A stretch of 46,033 nucleotides of DNA from an uncultured Eubacterium sp. (GTDB lineage Bacteria > Bacillota > Clostridia > Oscillospirales > Acutalibacteraceae). The DNA is taken from positions 1 to 46,033 of the forward strand of contig NZ_CAMFQO010000010.1 of assembly GCF_945980375.1 (NCBI RefSeq). The letters run 5' to 3'. Under the pieces are notes generated by a model. That model was not told the origin of the DNA, did no database searches, and worked only from the letters and a program-made list of their open reading frames with translations. Shown one piece after another: positions 7,190 through 15,891 of the stretch (position 1 is the first letter of the stretch; each line of letters starts with the position of its first letter). Both the position numbers and the translations under genes were made by a program.

Positions 7190-8968
7190 TTAAGCCTGAA
7201 GCATTTTGAATTGATAGAATTCGCCCTTTTTTGCCATAAGCTCGTCGTAGGTTCCTATTTCTGCACAGCCGCCGTCCTTTATTACGGCAATGCGGTCTGC
7301 GTTTTGGATGGTTGAAAGCCTGTGTGCAACAACAAATGTTGTTCTGTTTTTTGTAAGATTATCAAGAGCTTCCTTTATTTTCTTTTCGGAAACCGAGTCG
7401 AGTGCCGAGGTTGCCTCGTCAAGAACAATTACCTGCGGATTCCTGATAAGTGCTCTTGCTATTGAAATTCTTTGCCTTTGTCCACCGCTTAAATTTGAGC
7501 CGTGTTCGGTCAGCTTAGCATCAAGTCCGCCGTCGAGCTCGCTGATTAAATCCTCAAGCAACGACGCCTTTACCACCTTGTCAATTTCCTCTTGGCTTAC
7601 GTTTGCCAAGCCGTAGGTGATGTTTTCTCTTATTGTTCCGTTAAAGATTATCGGGTTTTGAGGAACAACCGCAATGTGCGAACGATATGTTCTCAAATCA
7701 ATGTCGTTAATGCTGTGGCCGTCTATTTTCAGCACACCGCTGATCGGTAAATCAAAACCTATAACAAGGTTAAGTATTGTGGACTTTCCTGCACCGCTTT
7801 CGCCGACGAGGGCAATTGTTTCTCCGGCAGGAACGTTAAGGCTAAAGCCTTTAAGCACATCCTTTTGCTTGTCGTCATCATAGTGAAAGCACACGTTTTC
7901 AAAGCAGTATTCTCCGCGAAGCTCCTTCATTTTGTACTTTCCTTCGTTGTTTTCCACATCGTTTTCAAGCAGAAGCTCGCCAATGGATGAAAGCGACTCC
8001 ATTCCTTTGGAAATTATCGGCATAAGAGTAATAAGCGCCGTGATGTTTCCGACGATTGCGGAAAAATAGCTTTGGTAAAGCACAACATCGCCCACCGGAA
8101 TTTTCTTTTTGAAGGCAAGAAATGCGGTGAAAACAAGACAGCTAAGCTGAAGCAGTTGAAACGTCAGCCACGACACAGACCCGAACAGAGCCTGAAAGGT
8201 GTCAAGCGAATAGCCCTTTTTCTTAACGTTGTTGATTTGCTTTTCCATTCTGCCAAGCTCCCAATTTTCAAGCGAGTGAGCTCTTGAAACGGGAACAAGC
8301 TCTACCATTTCAATCATTTTGGCTCCGGCGGTTTCCATCTCGCTTCTGAAAAGCTTGTTTTTCAGTCGTATCTTATTCCTAAACAACAGCGTTACAACGA
8401 CTGCGACAGGTATTGAAATAAGGAAAAATCCAAAAACGATAAGGCTTTTTGACAGTGTTACGGAAATGGTAACAATTATCGTCAGCACAAACATCAACAG
8501 ATTTACAAACAGCTGCTCCGAAAGCATTTGGAACTGTTCAACGTCACGCATCAGCTTTGCCTGAAGTCTGCCGTTTTCCGTGCTTTTATGATAGCGAATG
8601 GAAAGCTGTTGGATTTTTGAAACGAGAGCAAGCCTGAGTCCTGCCTCTGCATTTCGTATTGCCGATGAATAAAAGTGAACGTGCAGGTAGTTTAGGGGTA
8701 CGTTGATTATAAGCAGTACTCCGAACGCGACTGCATTTATCACAATTTTTGTTTTGTCCTGCGGAGTTGACGACGCAGCAAAATTTATTAGATTTGCAGT
8801 AATAATAGGAAGCAACCAAACAGGTGAGTGCTTGATTGCAAAGCAAATTGAAGAAAGCAAAATCTTCATACTGCTTCCCTTGTAAATTGCACAAAGCGTT
8901 TTGAAGGCATTGTTTTTGCCTGCCTTAAAATAACCCTCGTATTGCTTTTCGCTTTCGTTAATGTCCAT
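7190..8968 (-). CDS. ABC exporter, fused membrane and ATPase domains (type IV exporter fold)
   Basis: 592 residues. The N-terminal half has six hydrophobic helices of an ABC exporter (residues ~35-320). The C-terminal half is the ATPase, with Walker A GESGAGKST, signature LSGGQRQRIS, Walker B VIVLDEATSALD and the switch His in VAHRLST. It would work as a homodimer, or with a partner, to export lipids, peptides or drugs; substrate cannot be told. No second half-transporter is adjacent, which favours a homodimer. GGAGGGGAGATT directly precedes the ATG. It ends at the terminator cassette. Confidence 0.92.
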   Translation of the reverse strand: MDINESEKQYEGYFKAGKNNAFKTLCAIYKGSSMKILLSSICFAIKHSPVWLLPIITANLINFAASSTPQDKTKIVINAVAFGVLLIINVPLNYLHVHFYSSAIRNAEAGLRLALVSKIQQLSIRYHKSTENGRLQAKLMRDVEQFQMLSEQLFVNLLMFVLTIIVTISVTLSKSLIVFGFFLISIPVAVVVTLLFRNKIRLKNKLFRSEMETAGAKMIEMVELVPVSRAHSLENWELGRMEKQINNVKKKGYSLDTFQALFGSVSWLTFQLLQLSCLVFTAFLAFKKKIPVGDVVLYQSYFSAIVGNITALITLMPIISKGMESLSSIGELLLENDVENNEGKYKMKELRGEYCFENVCFHYDDDKQKDVLKGFSLNVPAGETIALVGESGAGKSTILNLVIGFDLPISGVLKIDGHSINDIDLRTYRSHIAVVPQNPIIFNGTIRENITYGLANVSQEEIDKVVKASLLEDLISELDGGLDAKLTEHGSNLSGGQRQRISIARALIRNPQVIVLDEATSALDSVSEKKIKEALDNLTKNRTTFVVAHRLSTIQNADRIAVIKDGGCAEIGTYDELMAKKGEFYQFKMLQA

Positions 8969-9041
8969 AATCTCCCCTCCCTGCGATAAGCACTATGCCT
9001 TTACTCTATCATATGTTAGGTGGAATTTCAACGGATTTTTA

Positions 9042-9105
9042 CCGTTACCCTAATGTAAGGGTGTAAAAAAGAGAAAGAATCCTTTTCGAGATTCTTTCTC
9101 TTTTG
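9042..9105 (-). terminator. Terminator cassette, copy 2 of a duplicated 64-bp element
   Basis: Same 15-bp stem (9067-9081 with 9090-9104) and same flank as copy 1, differing at one base (C for G). It lies just past the EamA-like stop at 9111 and would terminate that minus-strand transcript, with the T tract toward 9061. Confidence 0.9.
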
Positions 9106-9110
9106 TATTT

Positions 9111-9539
9111 TTATTTGTAGTTTATGAAGACAAGGCCGACAAGGCATATTACGATGCCTACAACCTTGTTCCAGGTGATTGCTTCCTTAAAAATCAGGTA
9201 GCCTACGAATATCAGTGCAACTGCCAAAAATGCACTTTGCACTATTGCTGCCGTGCTGACCTGCCAGCCTGCTCTGTACGCATACAGCCAACCGACCTCC
9301 AAGCCTATTATTACAAATCCAAATGCAAATGATGCCCAATTCAATTTTGAATACTCTTGAAAAAGGTTGCCGCCTTTGTTGAATACAAAGAACAGTATTA
9401 CAGATATTACCGCCCCAACCAAGTATGTTATTGAAAGCGATGCAAATGGGTTAAGGTTGCCGGGTACCGATTTTGCACAGATTTGGTACATAACATTTGA
9501 AAAAACCACAAGTGCTATCGGCCATATATAGTTTATCAT
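9111..9539 (-). CDS. EamA/DMT-superfamily half transporter
   Basis: 142 residues with four to five transmembrane helices. Features typical of an EamA half-size drug/metabolite transporter are the N-terminal IWPIALVVFSNVMYQICAKS, the WLYAYRAGWQVSTAAIVQ segment and the C-terminal IFKEAITWNKVVGIVICLVG. Full-length members have ten helices from two such repeats, so this one should dimerise. GGAGGACAAA gives a good ribosome site. It is monocistronic, with its own promoter and terminator. Substrate unknown. Confidence 0.85.
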   Translation of the reverse strand: MINYIWPIALVVFSNVMYQICAKSVPGNLNPFASLSITYLVGAVISVILFFVFNKGGNLFQEYSKLNWASFAFGFVIIGLEVGWLYAYRAGWQVSTAAIVQSAFLAVALIFVGYLIFKEAITWNKVVGIVICLVGLVFINYK

Positions 9540-9612
9540 TTTGTCCTCCGTTATATTGCCTTAAAGTTGATGCTTGCCTTTCTTGCCTGTGAACAAAGCT
9601 ATCATTTCTAAC

Positions 9613-9644
9613 ATTTTACAGGAATAATATTGATTAGTCAATAT
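9613..9644 (-). promoter_or_regulatory. Promoter of the EamA-like gene with an overlapping inverted repeat
   Basis: On the minus strand TTGACT (9641-9636), a 17-base spacer and TAAAAT (9618-9613) make a good sigma-A promoter. The inverted repeat ATATTGA-TTAG-TCAATAT (9627-9644) covers the -35 box, a natural place for a repressor. Confidence 0.65.
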
Positions 9645-9748
9645 ATATAAATTAATACATATTATAGGCTCTCGGCATAGCATTTAGGTGCATAAACAAT
9701 TTTAATGATATATCAAAATTGATAAAAAATATTGAATATAAAAAACTG

Positions 9749-9777
9749 TTGACAAATAAAAAATACAGGAGTATTAT
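9749..9777 (+). promoter_or_regulatory. glnA promoter
   Basis: A perfect TTGACA (9749-9754), a 17-base spacer and TATTAT (9772-9777) form a near-consensus sigma-A promoter. It lies about 115 bases upstream of the glnA start, leaving a leader of roughly 105 nt. Confidence 0.85.
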
Positions 9778-9794
9778 GGGAACATAAAGAACGA

Positions 9795-9864
9795 GGGCGT
9801 TCCACAATGGGTGGAGCGCCCCCTTCTCATTTTATAAGCCATTTGCGGTGTTGTACGGCTTATA
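9795..9864 (+). promoter_or_regulatory. Structured glnA leader with two hairpins
   Basis: Hairpin 1 (9795-9821) has an 11-bp stem GGGCGTTCCAC / GTGGAGCGCCC with one G-U pair and an AATGG loop. Hairpin 2 (9833-9864) pairs TATAAGCC with GGCTTATA around a 16-nt loop and ends 13 bases before the AGGAGG. No long T tract follows hairpin 1, so simple termination is not clear. A protein- or ligand-responsive leader is possible but unproven. Confidence 0.55.
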
Positions 9865-9892
9865 AATAAATATTTTAGGAGGAGTGTATTAT

Positions 9893-11236
9893 ATGAGTAA
9901 GTACACAAAGGAACAAATCTTAAAGGACGCAAAGGAAAACAATGTTGAATTCATCAGACTTCAGTTTACCGATCTTTTCGGTATTATGAAAAATGTTGCC
10001 ATTACTCTTTCACAGCTCGAAAAGGCACTTGATAACGACTGTATGTTTGACGGCTCATCTATCGACGGCTTTGTAAGAATTGATGAATCCGATATGTACC
10101 TGCATCCTGATTTTGACAGCTGGGTAATCTATCCTTGGGGCAAGCATCTTGAAGTGAAAACAGGTCGCTTGATTTGCTCTGTTTACAAGGCAGATAATGT
10201 TACTCCGTTTGAGGGTGACCCAAGAAATGTTTTGCAGAAGGTTATCAATCAGGCTGCCGAAATGGGATACGGCTTTAATGTAGGTCCTGAATGTGAGTTC
10301 TTCCTCTTTAATACAAACGAGGACGGTACCCCTACACTTGAAACCAACGACAAGGCAGGCTACTTTGACCTTAACCCAATTGATACAGGCTCAAGCTGTC
10401 GTAGAGATATTTGCCTTGCACTTGAGGATATGGGCTACACCATTGAGGCTTCTCACCACGAGGTTGCCGAGGGACAGCACGAGATTGATTTCCAATTCGG
10501 TGACGTTATGACAACAGCTGACAGAGTTATGACCTTTAAGCATGTTGTAAAAACATATGCAACAAAGCACGGTCTGCACGCAACATTTATGGCTAAGCCT
10601 ATTGAGGGAATCAACGGCTCCGGTATGCACACCAATATGTCACTTTATGACCTTAAGACAGGCGAAAATGTATTTGACGATCCAAACGGTGAGTTAGGAC
10701 TCAGCGATACTGCATACAGCTTTATTGCAGGTATTATGGCTCACATTAAGGGTATTGCGGCAATTTCTAACCCAACTGTTAACAGCTACAAGAGATTGGT
10801 TCCGGGCTATGAGGCTCCGTCGTATCTTGTATGGTCAACATCAAACAGAAGCTGTCTTGTTCGTATTCCTGCATCTCGCGGCAAGGGAACAAGAGTTGAG
10901 CTTCGTTGTCCTGATCCAACCTGCAATCCATATCTTGAAATGGCACTTTGCCTTGCAGCAGGACTTGACGGAATCAAGAAGGGCTTGAAGCCTGCACCTG
11001 CTTATGATGAAAATGTATTCGCTTTGAGCGATGAGGAATTGAAGAAAAACGGTATTGAGTGTCTTCCGGGTTCACTTGCCGAGGCTATTGCGGCTGCCGA
11101 GGCTGATCCGTTCATCAAAGAAACACTCGGTGACCATGTATTTAACAATTACATTACAGGTAAGAAGGAAGAGTGGGACAGCTACAAGACATCCGTTTCA
11201 AAGTGGGAAATTGATCAGTATATGATTAACTATTAA
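9893..11236 (+). CDS. glnA: Glutamine synthetase, type I
   Basis: 447 residues, joining ammonium to glutamate with ATP in the cytoplasm. The start is the ATG at 9893, with AGGAGG nine bases upstream; an in-frame GTG at 9884 overlaps the ribosome site. Signatures include FDGSSIDGF near the N-terminus, the glutamate/metal ligands in [22 protein letters not shown], the [10 protein letters not shown] loop and [15 protein letters not shown]. The length fits the short GSI-alpha form, without the extra segment or adenylylation loop of the enteric enzyme. It leads the nitrogen block and has its own promoter and leader. Confidence 0.97.
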   Translation: MSKYTKEQILKDAKENNVEFIRLQFTDLFGIMKNVAITLSQLEKALDNDCMFDGSSIDGFVRIDESDMYLHPDFDSWVIYPWGKHLEVKTGRLICSVYKADNVTPFEGDPRNVLQKVINQAAEMGYGFNVGPECEFFLFNTNEDGTPTLETNDKAGYFDLNPIDTGSSCRRDICLALEDMGYTIEASHHEVAEGQHEIDFQFGDVMTTADRVMTFKHVVKTYATKHGLHATFMAKPIEGINGSGMHTNMSLYDLKTGENVFDDPNGELGLSDTAYSFIAGIMAHIKGIAAISNPTVNSYKRLVPGYEAPSYLVWSTSNRSCLVRIPASRGKGTRVELRCPDPTCNPYLEMALCLAAGLDGIKKGLKPAPAYDENVFALSDEELKKNGIECLPGSLAEAIAAAEADPFIKETLGDHVFNNYITGKKEEWDSYKTSVSKWEIDQYMINY

Positions 11237-11249
11237 TTAACCCTCTCTG

Positions 11250-11366
11250 GTTGACAATTGTCAACTTAAAAGTCAGCGTCTTTGAGGCTTTTGCCTCAGG
11301 GATGCTGATGAATAAAAAACATATGATGTAACGGCACATTGCGGCTTTCGTGCCATTGCATTTTAT
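11250..11366 (+). promoter_or_regulatory. Palindrome and hairpins between glnA and amt
   Basis: A perfect 16-bp palindrome, GTTGAC-AATT-GTCAAC (11250-11265), is followed by a long hairpin. Its outer stem is TCAGCGTC / GATGCTGA (11273-11308), its inner stem TGAGGC / GCCTCA, and its loop TTTT. A weaker GGCAC / GTGCC hairpin lies further on (about 11330-11360). These could end part of the glnA transcripts or form the amt leader. No convincing -35/-10 pair was seen here. Confidence 0.5.
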
Positions 11367-11403
11367 TTGATAACAAACTGATAAACTATAGGAGAAACTT
11401 AAT

Positions 11404-13125
11404 ATGAATGATTCAATATTAGAAGCAATCAGCGAAAATGTTTTTGGAGTCTGGTTTTTAATCGGCGCTGCCCTGGTATTCTTTATGCAATGTGGCTTTG
11501 CTATGGTTGAAAGTGGTTTTACAAGGGCAAAAAACGCAGGAAACATTATTATGAAAAACCTTATGGATTTCTGCATCGGCTCTGTAATGTTTATACTTAT
11601 AGGCTATAGCTTAATGTTCAGCAAAGATTATATTGCCGGACTTTTTGGTTTACCGAACCTTGGCCTGTTAACAAATTATTCGGGCTCAAGCGGTGACTGG
11701 TCAAATTTTGTATTTAACCTTGTTTTCTGTGCAACAGCGGCAACTATCGTTTCAGGCGCTATGGCAGAGAGAACAAAGTTCAGCTCGTACTGCATTTATT
11801 CAGCGGTAATTTCAGCAGTCGTTTATCCTATTGAGGCAGGCTGGATTTGGAATCCTGACGGTTGGCTTGCACAAATGGGCTTCCACGATTACGCAGGCTC
11901 AACGGCTATTCATATGGTTGGCGGTATCGCTGCTCTTATCGGTGCAATGTTTCTTGGCCCTCGTATCGGCAAGTATGTTGTTGATAAGAAGACCGGCAAG
12001 AAAAAGGCAAAGGCTATACCGGGTCACTCATTAACTCTCGGTGCTCTCGGTGTGTTCATCCTTTGGTTTGGCTGGTACGGCTTCAACGGTGCAGCAGCAA
12101 AGGATATTGACACATTGGCGTCAATCTTTTTAACAACAACTCTTGCACCGGCAGTTGCTACCTGTGTAACAATGATATTCACTTGGATTAAGGACGGCAA
12201 GCCGGATGTGTCAATGTCACTTAACGCATCCCTTGCAGGCTTGGTTGCAATTACCGCTCCGTGCGATTGTGTAAACGCACTCGGTTCAATTATAATCGGT
12301 GCCGTTTCGGGTATTCTTGTTGTAGTGGTTGTTGAGCTTCTTGACAAAAAGCTGCACATTGATGACCCTGTCGGCGCGGTTGGTGTTCATATGGCAAACG
12401 GTATTTGGGGTACTCTTGCAGTCGGCCTTTTCTCAACAGGCTACGACGGCGTAGGTAAGGGCTTGTTCTACGGCGGTGGCTTTAAGCAGTTAGGTATTCA
12501 ATTTGTAGGCTTTGCCTCGGTTGCAGCTTGGACTGTTGTTACTATGGTTGTTGTATTTGCAATCATCAAAAAGACAAACGGTCTTCGAGTTTCTGCCGAG
12601 GAAGAAATCAAGGGACTTGACGCAACAGAGCACAATCTGCCGTCCGCATATGCAGACTTTGTTCCTGCAAATGTTCTTATTGCATCAAGCAACACATATG
12701 CTCCTGCACAGTCGGTTGAAAAGGCTGTACCTGTTGAAACATTTACAACCAAGACAGACGCTGTTCTTTCAAAGGTTGTTATGATATTCAATCCGTCAAA
12801 GTTTGAGGAGCTTAAGGAGGCCATGAACGAAATCGGTGTAACCGGTATGACAGCCACAAATGTTATGGGCTGCGGTGTGCAAAAGGGACACATCAGAAAA
12901 TACCGTGGTGTAGAGATTGAGGAAATGAGCCTCCATCCAAAGATGAAGCTTGAAATGGTTGTATCGGCAGTTCCTGTTAAAAAGGTTATTGAGGCAGCGC
13001 GAGCTGTGCTTTACACAGGTAATATCGGTGACGGTAAAATCTTTGTATACGATGTTGATGACGTTGTTAAGGTTCGTACAGGCGAGCATGGATATGACGC
13101 ACTTCAGGGCGTTGACGACGAATAA
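11404..13125 (+). CDS. amt: Ammonium transporter fused to a PII regulatory domain
   Basis: 573 residues. Residues 1-~410 are an Amt channel with about eleven helices; FFMQCGFAMVESGFTRAKNAG and AIHMVGGIAALIGAMFLGPR are typical. After a ~45-residue linker, residues ~455-565 are a PII (GlnB/GlnK) domain: VVMIFNPSKFEELKEAMNEIGV, VMGCGVQKGH, the T-loop, then VVSAVPVKKVIEAARAVLYTGNIGDGKIFVYDVDDVVKVRTGE with the nucleotide-binding residues. PII proteins plug Amt pores in response to ATP/ADP and 2-oxoglutarate; here gate and channel are one chain. The T-loop reads KYRGVEIEEM, keeping the first Tyr but lacking the Tyr51 that is uridylylated in enterics. AGGAGAAACTTAAT precedes the ATG. Confidence 0.95.
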   Translation: MNDSILEAISENVFGVWFLIGAALVFFMQCGFAMVESGFTRAKNAGNIIMKNLMDFCIGSVMFILIGYSLMFSKDYIAGLFGLPNLGLLTNYSGSSGDWSNFVFNLVFCATAATIVSGAMAERTKFSSYCIYSAVISAVVYPIEAGWIWNPDGWLAQMGFHDYAGSTAIHMVGGIAALIGAMFLGPRIGKYVVDKKTGKKKAKAIPGHSLTLGALGVFILWFGWYGFNGAAAKDIDTLASIFLTTTLAPAVATCVTMIFTWIKDGKPDVSMSLNASLAGLVAITAPCDCVNALGSIIIGAVSGILVVVVVELLDKKLHIDDPVGAVGVHMANGIWGTLAVGLFSTGYDGVGKGLFYGGGFKQLGIQFVGFASVAAWTVVTMVVVFAIIKKTNGLRVSAEEEIKGLDATEHNLPSAYADFVPANVLIASSNTYAPAQSVEKAVPVETFTTKTDAVLSKVVMIFNPSKFEELKEAMNEIGVTGMTATNVMGCGVQKGHIRKYRGVEIEEMSLHPKMKLEMVVSAVPVKKVIEAARAVLYTGNIGDGKIFVYDVDDVVKVRTGEHGYDALQGVDDE

Positions 13126-13138
13126 AAACAATAAAAAT

Positions 13139-13239
13139 GCCTCCCGTATATTATGGGAGGCGGGTTGCTTTGGCAACGTGCGGGCTTTGAAATCCTGCAC
13201 ATTACCTTATGCTCAATAGCTCCCTTTGTACAAGGGAGC
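13139..13239 (+). terminator. Array of four hairpins between amt and the glutamate synthase genes
   Basis: Four stems lie in 101 bases. They are GCCTCCC/GGGAGGC (13139-13161), GTTGC/GCAAC (13164-13177), GTGCGGG/CCTGCAC with one G-U pair (13178-13200), and GCTCCCTT/AAGGGAGC (13219-13239). The first is probably the amt terminator, although no T tract follows. The last is followed by a T-rich stretch and leads into the next ribosome site. The density suggests a folded RNA or a mobile palindromic repeat. Confidence 0.55.
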
Positions 13240-13274
13240 CTTGTTCAATTTTATAAAAATAAAGGAGAGAGGTT

Positions 13275-14378
13275 ATGTTAAGAGAGGGACAAATCAGAAT
13301 CCCGTCGGGCTGTGCGATTGCGGCGATTATTGACAGAAAGGGCAATAAAATCAACGGCTCTGAAATCATTAAATCCATTGCACTTATGCACGACAGGTCA
13401 AACGGTCTCGGCGGTGGATTCGCCGCCTACGGTATTTATCCTGAACATAAGGATGAATATGCTATTCACGTGTTTTATGATAATGCGCAGGCAAAAAAAT
13501 CCTGCGAGGAGTTTTTGTTTAAGCATTTTAATATCGATGTCGCAGAAAAAATACCAACCCGTCAGGTTCCAAGCATTGAAAACGGACCTGACATTTGGCG
13601 TTATTTCGGCAAGGCAAACAGAGTAAGAATGAAAAGTGCTCGCCTTGATGAGCTTGAGTATGTTGCACAGTGCGTAACAAAGGTAAACAATTCCGTCGAC
13701 GGTGCATACATCTTTTCAAGCGGTAAAAATATGGGATGCTTTAAGGCTGTCGGTTATCCCGAGGATGTAGGCGAGTTTTATATGCTTGACCAATATGATG
13801 CATATCTTTGGACAGCACACGGAAGATTTCCAACCAACACTCCGGGCTGGTGGGGAGGCTCTCACCCGTTCAACATTCTTGATTGGTCAATAGTACATAA
13901 CGGAGAAATTTCCTCTTACGATGCAAACAGAAGATATATCGAGCAGTTCGGATATATTTGTACAATGCAAACAGATACAGAGGTTATCACATATTTGTTT
14001 GACCATTTGCTTCGTCACCACAATCTTCCTATTGAGGTTGCCGCTGATGTTTTGACGGCACCCGAATGGGATGAGATTGACCGAATGGATGACGAGAGAA
14101 AGGAATACTTTACCAATCTTCGCTCAATTTACAGCGGAGCCTTGGTTAACGGTCCGTTTTCTGTTATTCTCGGCTCAAACAAGGGCCTGCTTGCTATTAA
14201 CGATAGACTCAAGCTTCGTTCGTTAACTGCGGCAACAAAGGGTGACAGAGCATACTTTGCAAGTGAGGAATCGGCTATAAGAATTATTTGTCCAAATCCC
14301 GAAAAGGTTTGGTCGGTAAGCGGCGCAGAGCCTGTTTTCATTCCTCTTGAAATTGATGAAGAGGAGGTTGATTACTAA
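13275..14378 (+). CDS. Glutamate synthase, class II glutamine amidotransferase subunit
   Basis: 367 residues. The nucleophile is Cys13 in IPSGCAIAA, implying removal of a 12-residue propeptide as in other Ntn amidotransferases. Further motifs are TAHGRFPTNTPGWWGGSHPF and WSIVHNGEISSYDANRRYIE, the conserved Arg and Asn-Gly of the glutaminase site. It releases ammonia from glutamine for the FMN subunit encoded next. In most bacteria this domain is the N-terminus of the ~1,500-residue GltB; here it is a separate gene, the archaeal/clostridial arrangement. Its stop overlaps the next start by one base (TAATG), showing translational coupling. Confidence 0.92.
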   Translation: MLREGQIRIPSGCAIAAIIDRKGNKINGSEIIKSIALMHDRSNGLGGGFAAYGIYPEHKDEYAIHVFYDNAQAKKSCEEFLFKHFNIDVAEKIPTRQVPSIENGPDIWRYFGKANRVRMKSARLDELEYVAQCVTKVNNSVDGAYIFSSGKNMGCFKAVGYPEDVGEFYMLDQYDAYLWTAHGRFPTNTPGWWGGSHPFNILDWSIVHNGEISSYDANRRYIEQFGYICTMQTDTEVITYLFDHLLRHHNLPIEVAADVLTAPEWDEIDRMDDERKEYFTNLRSIYSGALVNGPFSVILGSNKGLLAINDRLKLRSLTAATKGDRAYFASEESAIRIICPNPEKVWSVSGAEPVFIPLEIDEEEVDY

Positions 14379-15880
14379 TGATAAACTACATTCCGAGAAG
14401 GTTTACCGTAGTTCGTGATAAGGATTTGTGCATTAATTGCGGTTGTTGCGTGCGTCAGTGTGCAAATGAGTGTCATTATTTTGCAGATGACGGCAAAACC
14501 GTTTTGGCAAATTCAACCGAATGCGTTGCCTGTCACAGATGTGTTGACCTCTGCCCGACAGGAGCACTGCGAATTGAAAAGTATGTTTGCGATTATCGTG
14601 ACAATGCAAACTGGACTGCAAGCTATCAGCAGGAGATTTGCCGTCAGGCAAATACAGGCTCAACTCTGCTTTCTGCTATGGGTAATCCAAAGCCGTACCC
14701 TATTTATTGGGATAAGATTTTGCTTAACGCATCACAGGTAACAAACCCATCCATTGATCCGTTGCGTGAGCCTATGGAAATCAGAACAATTTTGGGTCGT
14801 AAGCCTGACAGATTAGAGGTTGAAAAAAGAGGTAAATCCGTTACAAAAATGCCTCCTCAGGTTATGATAGAAACACCTATTATGTTTTCTGCAATGAGCT
14901 TTGGCTCAATCAGCCTTAATGCCCAAAAGTCGCTTGCCATGGCTGCCAAAAATCTCGGCACACTGTTTAACACGGGTGAGGGCGGCTTGCATCCCGACCT
15001 TAACGATTACGGCGACTATGCGGTTGTTCAGGTTGCATCGGGTAGATTTGGCGTTCACAAGGGCTATCTTAATAATTCAAGATTTATAGAAATTAAAATA
15101 GGTCAGGGTGCAAAGCCGGGTATCGGCGGTCACCTGCCGGGCGAAAAAGTAAATGTTGAGGTATCAAATGCCCGTATGATTCCGGAGGGCTCGGATGCTA
15201 TTTCTCCTGCACCGCACCACGACATTTATTCTATTGAGGATTTGCGTCAGCTCATTTGGAGCTTAAAGCAGGCAACCGACGGCAAAAAGCCCGTGTCGGT
15301 TAAAATTGCGGCTGTGCATAATGTTGCCGCTATCGCTTCCGGCTGTGCACGTGCAGGTGCCGACATTGTGGTTATTGACGGCTTCAGAGGCGGTACGGGT
15401 GCCGCACCTACACGTATTCGTGACAATGTGGGTATTCCTATTGAATTGGCACTTGCAGCAGCTGATCAAAGGCTTCGTGATGAGGGTATTCGTTCAACGG
15501 TTTCTCTTGTTGCGGCAGGCTCATTCCGTTGCTCAAGCGATATAGTTAAGGCTATTGCACTCGGTGCAGATGCCTGCTATGTTGCATCGGCACCGCTGAT
15601 TGCTATCGGCTGCCATATGTGTCAAACCTGTAATACAGGTAAATGTAATTGGGGCATTGCAACTCAAAGACCGGATTTGACAAAAAGATTAAATCCGGAG
15701 ATTGCCCACCAACGAGTAGAAAATCTTATTAATGCTTGGAATCACGAAATCAAGGAAATCATGGGCGGTATGGGTATTAACTCAATCGACTCGCTTCGCG
15801 GCAACAGGCTTATGCTTCGTGGCATAGGTCTTACCGAAAAGGAGCTTGAAATTCTCGGCATTAAGCATGCAGGCGAATAG
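14378..15880 (+). CDS. Glutamate synthase, FMN-binding subunit with two 4Fe-4S ferredoxin motifs
   Basis: 500 residues. Residues ~13-60 are a two-cluster ferredoxin domain: CINCGCCVRQC and CVACHRCVDLCP. The rest is the (beta/alpha)8 FMN synthase domain, with MSFGSISLNAQKSLA, GEGGLHPDL, KIGQGAKPGIGGHLPG and the terminal iron-sulfur segment CHMCQTCNTGKCNWGIATQ. It makes glutamate from 2-oxoglutarate and ammonia, drawing electrons through the clusters. No NADPH-oxidising small subunit (GltD) is nearby, so reduced ferredoxin or an unlinked partner probably supplies electrons. GAGGAGG inside the preceding gene is its ribosome site. Confidence 0.94.
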   Translation: MINYIPRRFTVVRDKDLCINCGCCVRQCANECHYFADDGKTVLANSTECVACHRCVDLCPTGALRIEKYVCDYRDNANWTASYQQEICRQANTGSTLLSAMGNPKPYPIYWDKILLNASQVTNPSIDPLREPMEIRTILGRKPDRLEVEKRGKSVTKMPPQVMIETPIMFSAMSFGSISLNAQKSLAMAAKNLGTLFNTGEGGLHPDLNDYGDYAVVQVASGRFGVHKGYLNNSRFIEIKIGQGAKPGIGGHLPGEKVNVEVSNARMIPEGSDAISPAPHHDIYSIEDLRQLIWSLKQATDGKKPVSVKIAAVHNVAAIASGCARAGADIVVIDGFRGGTGAAPTRIRDNVGIPIELALAAADQRLRDEGIRSTVSLVAAGSFRCSSDIVKAIALGADACYVASAPLIAIGCHMCQTCNTGKCNWGIATQRPDLTKRLNPEIAHQRVENLINAWNHEIKEIMGGMGINSIDSLRGNRLMLRGIGLTEKELEILGIKHAGE

Positions 15881-15891
15881 GGGGTTAGATT

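Noticed and set aside
9795-9864. ANTAR (NasR-type) tandem hexaloop motif in the glnA leader
   Set aside because: Loops are 5 and 16 nt rather than two hexaloops with A1 and G4; kept only as an unassigned structured leader.
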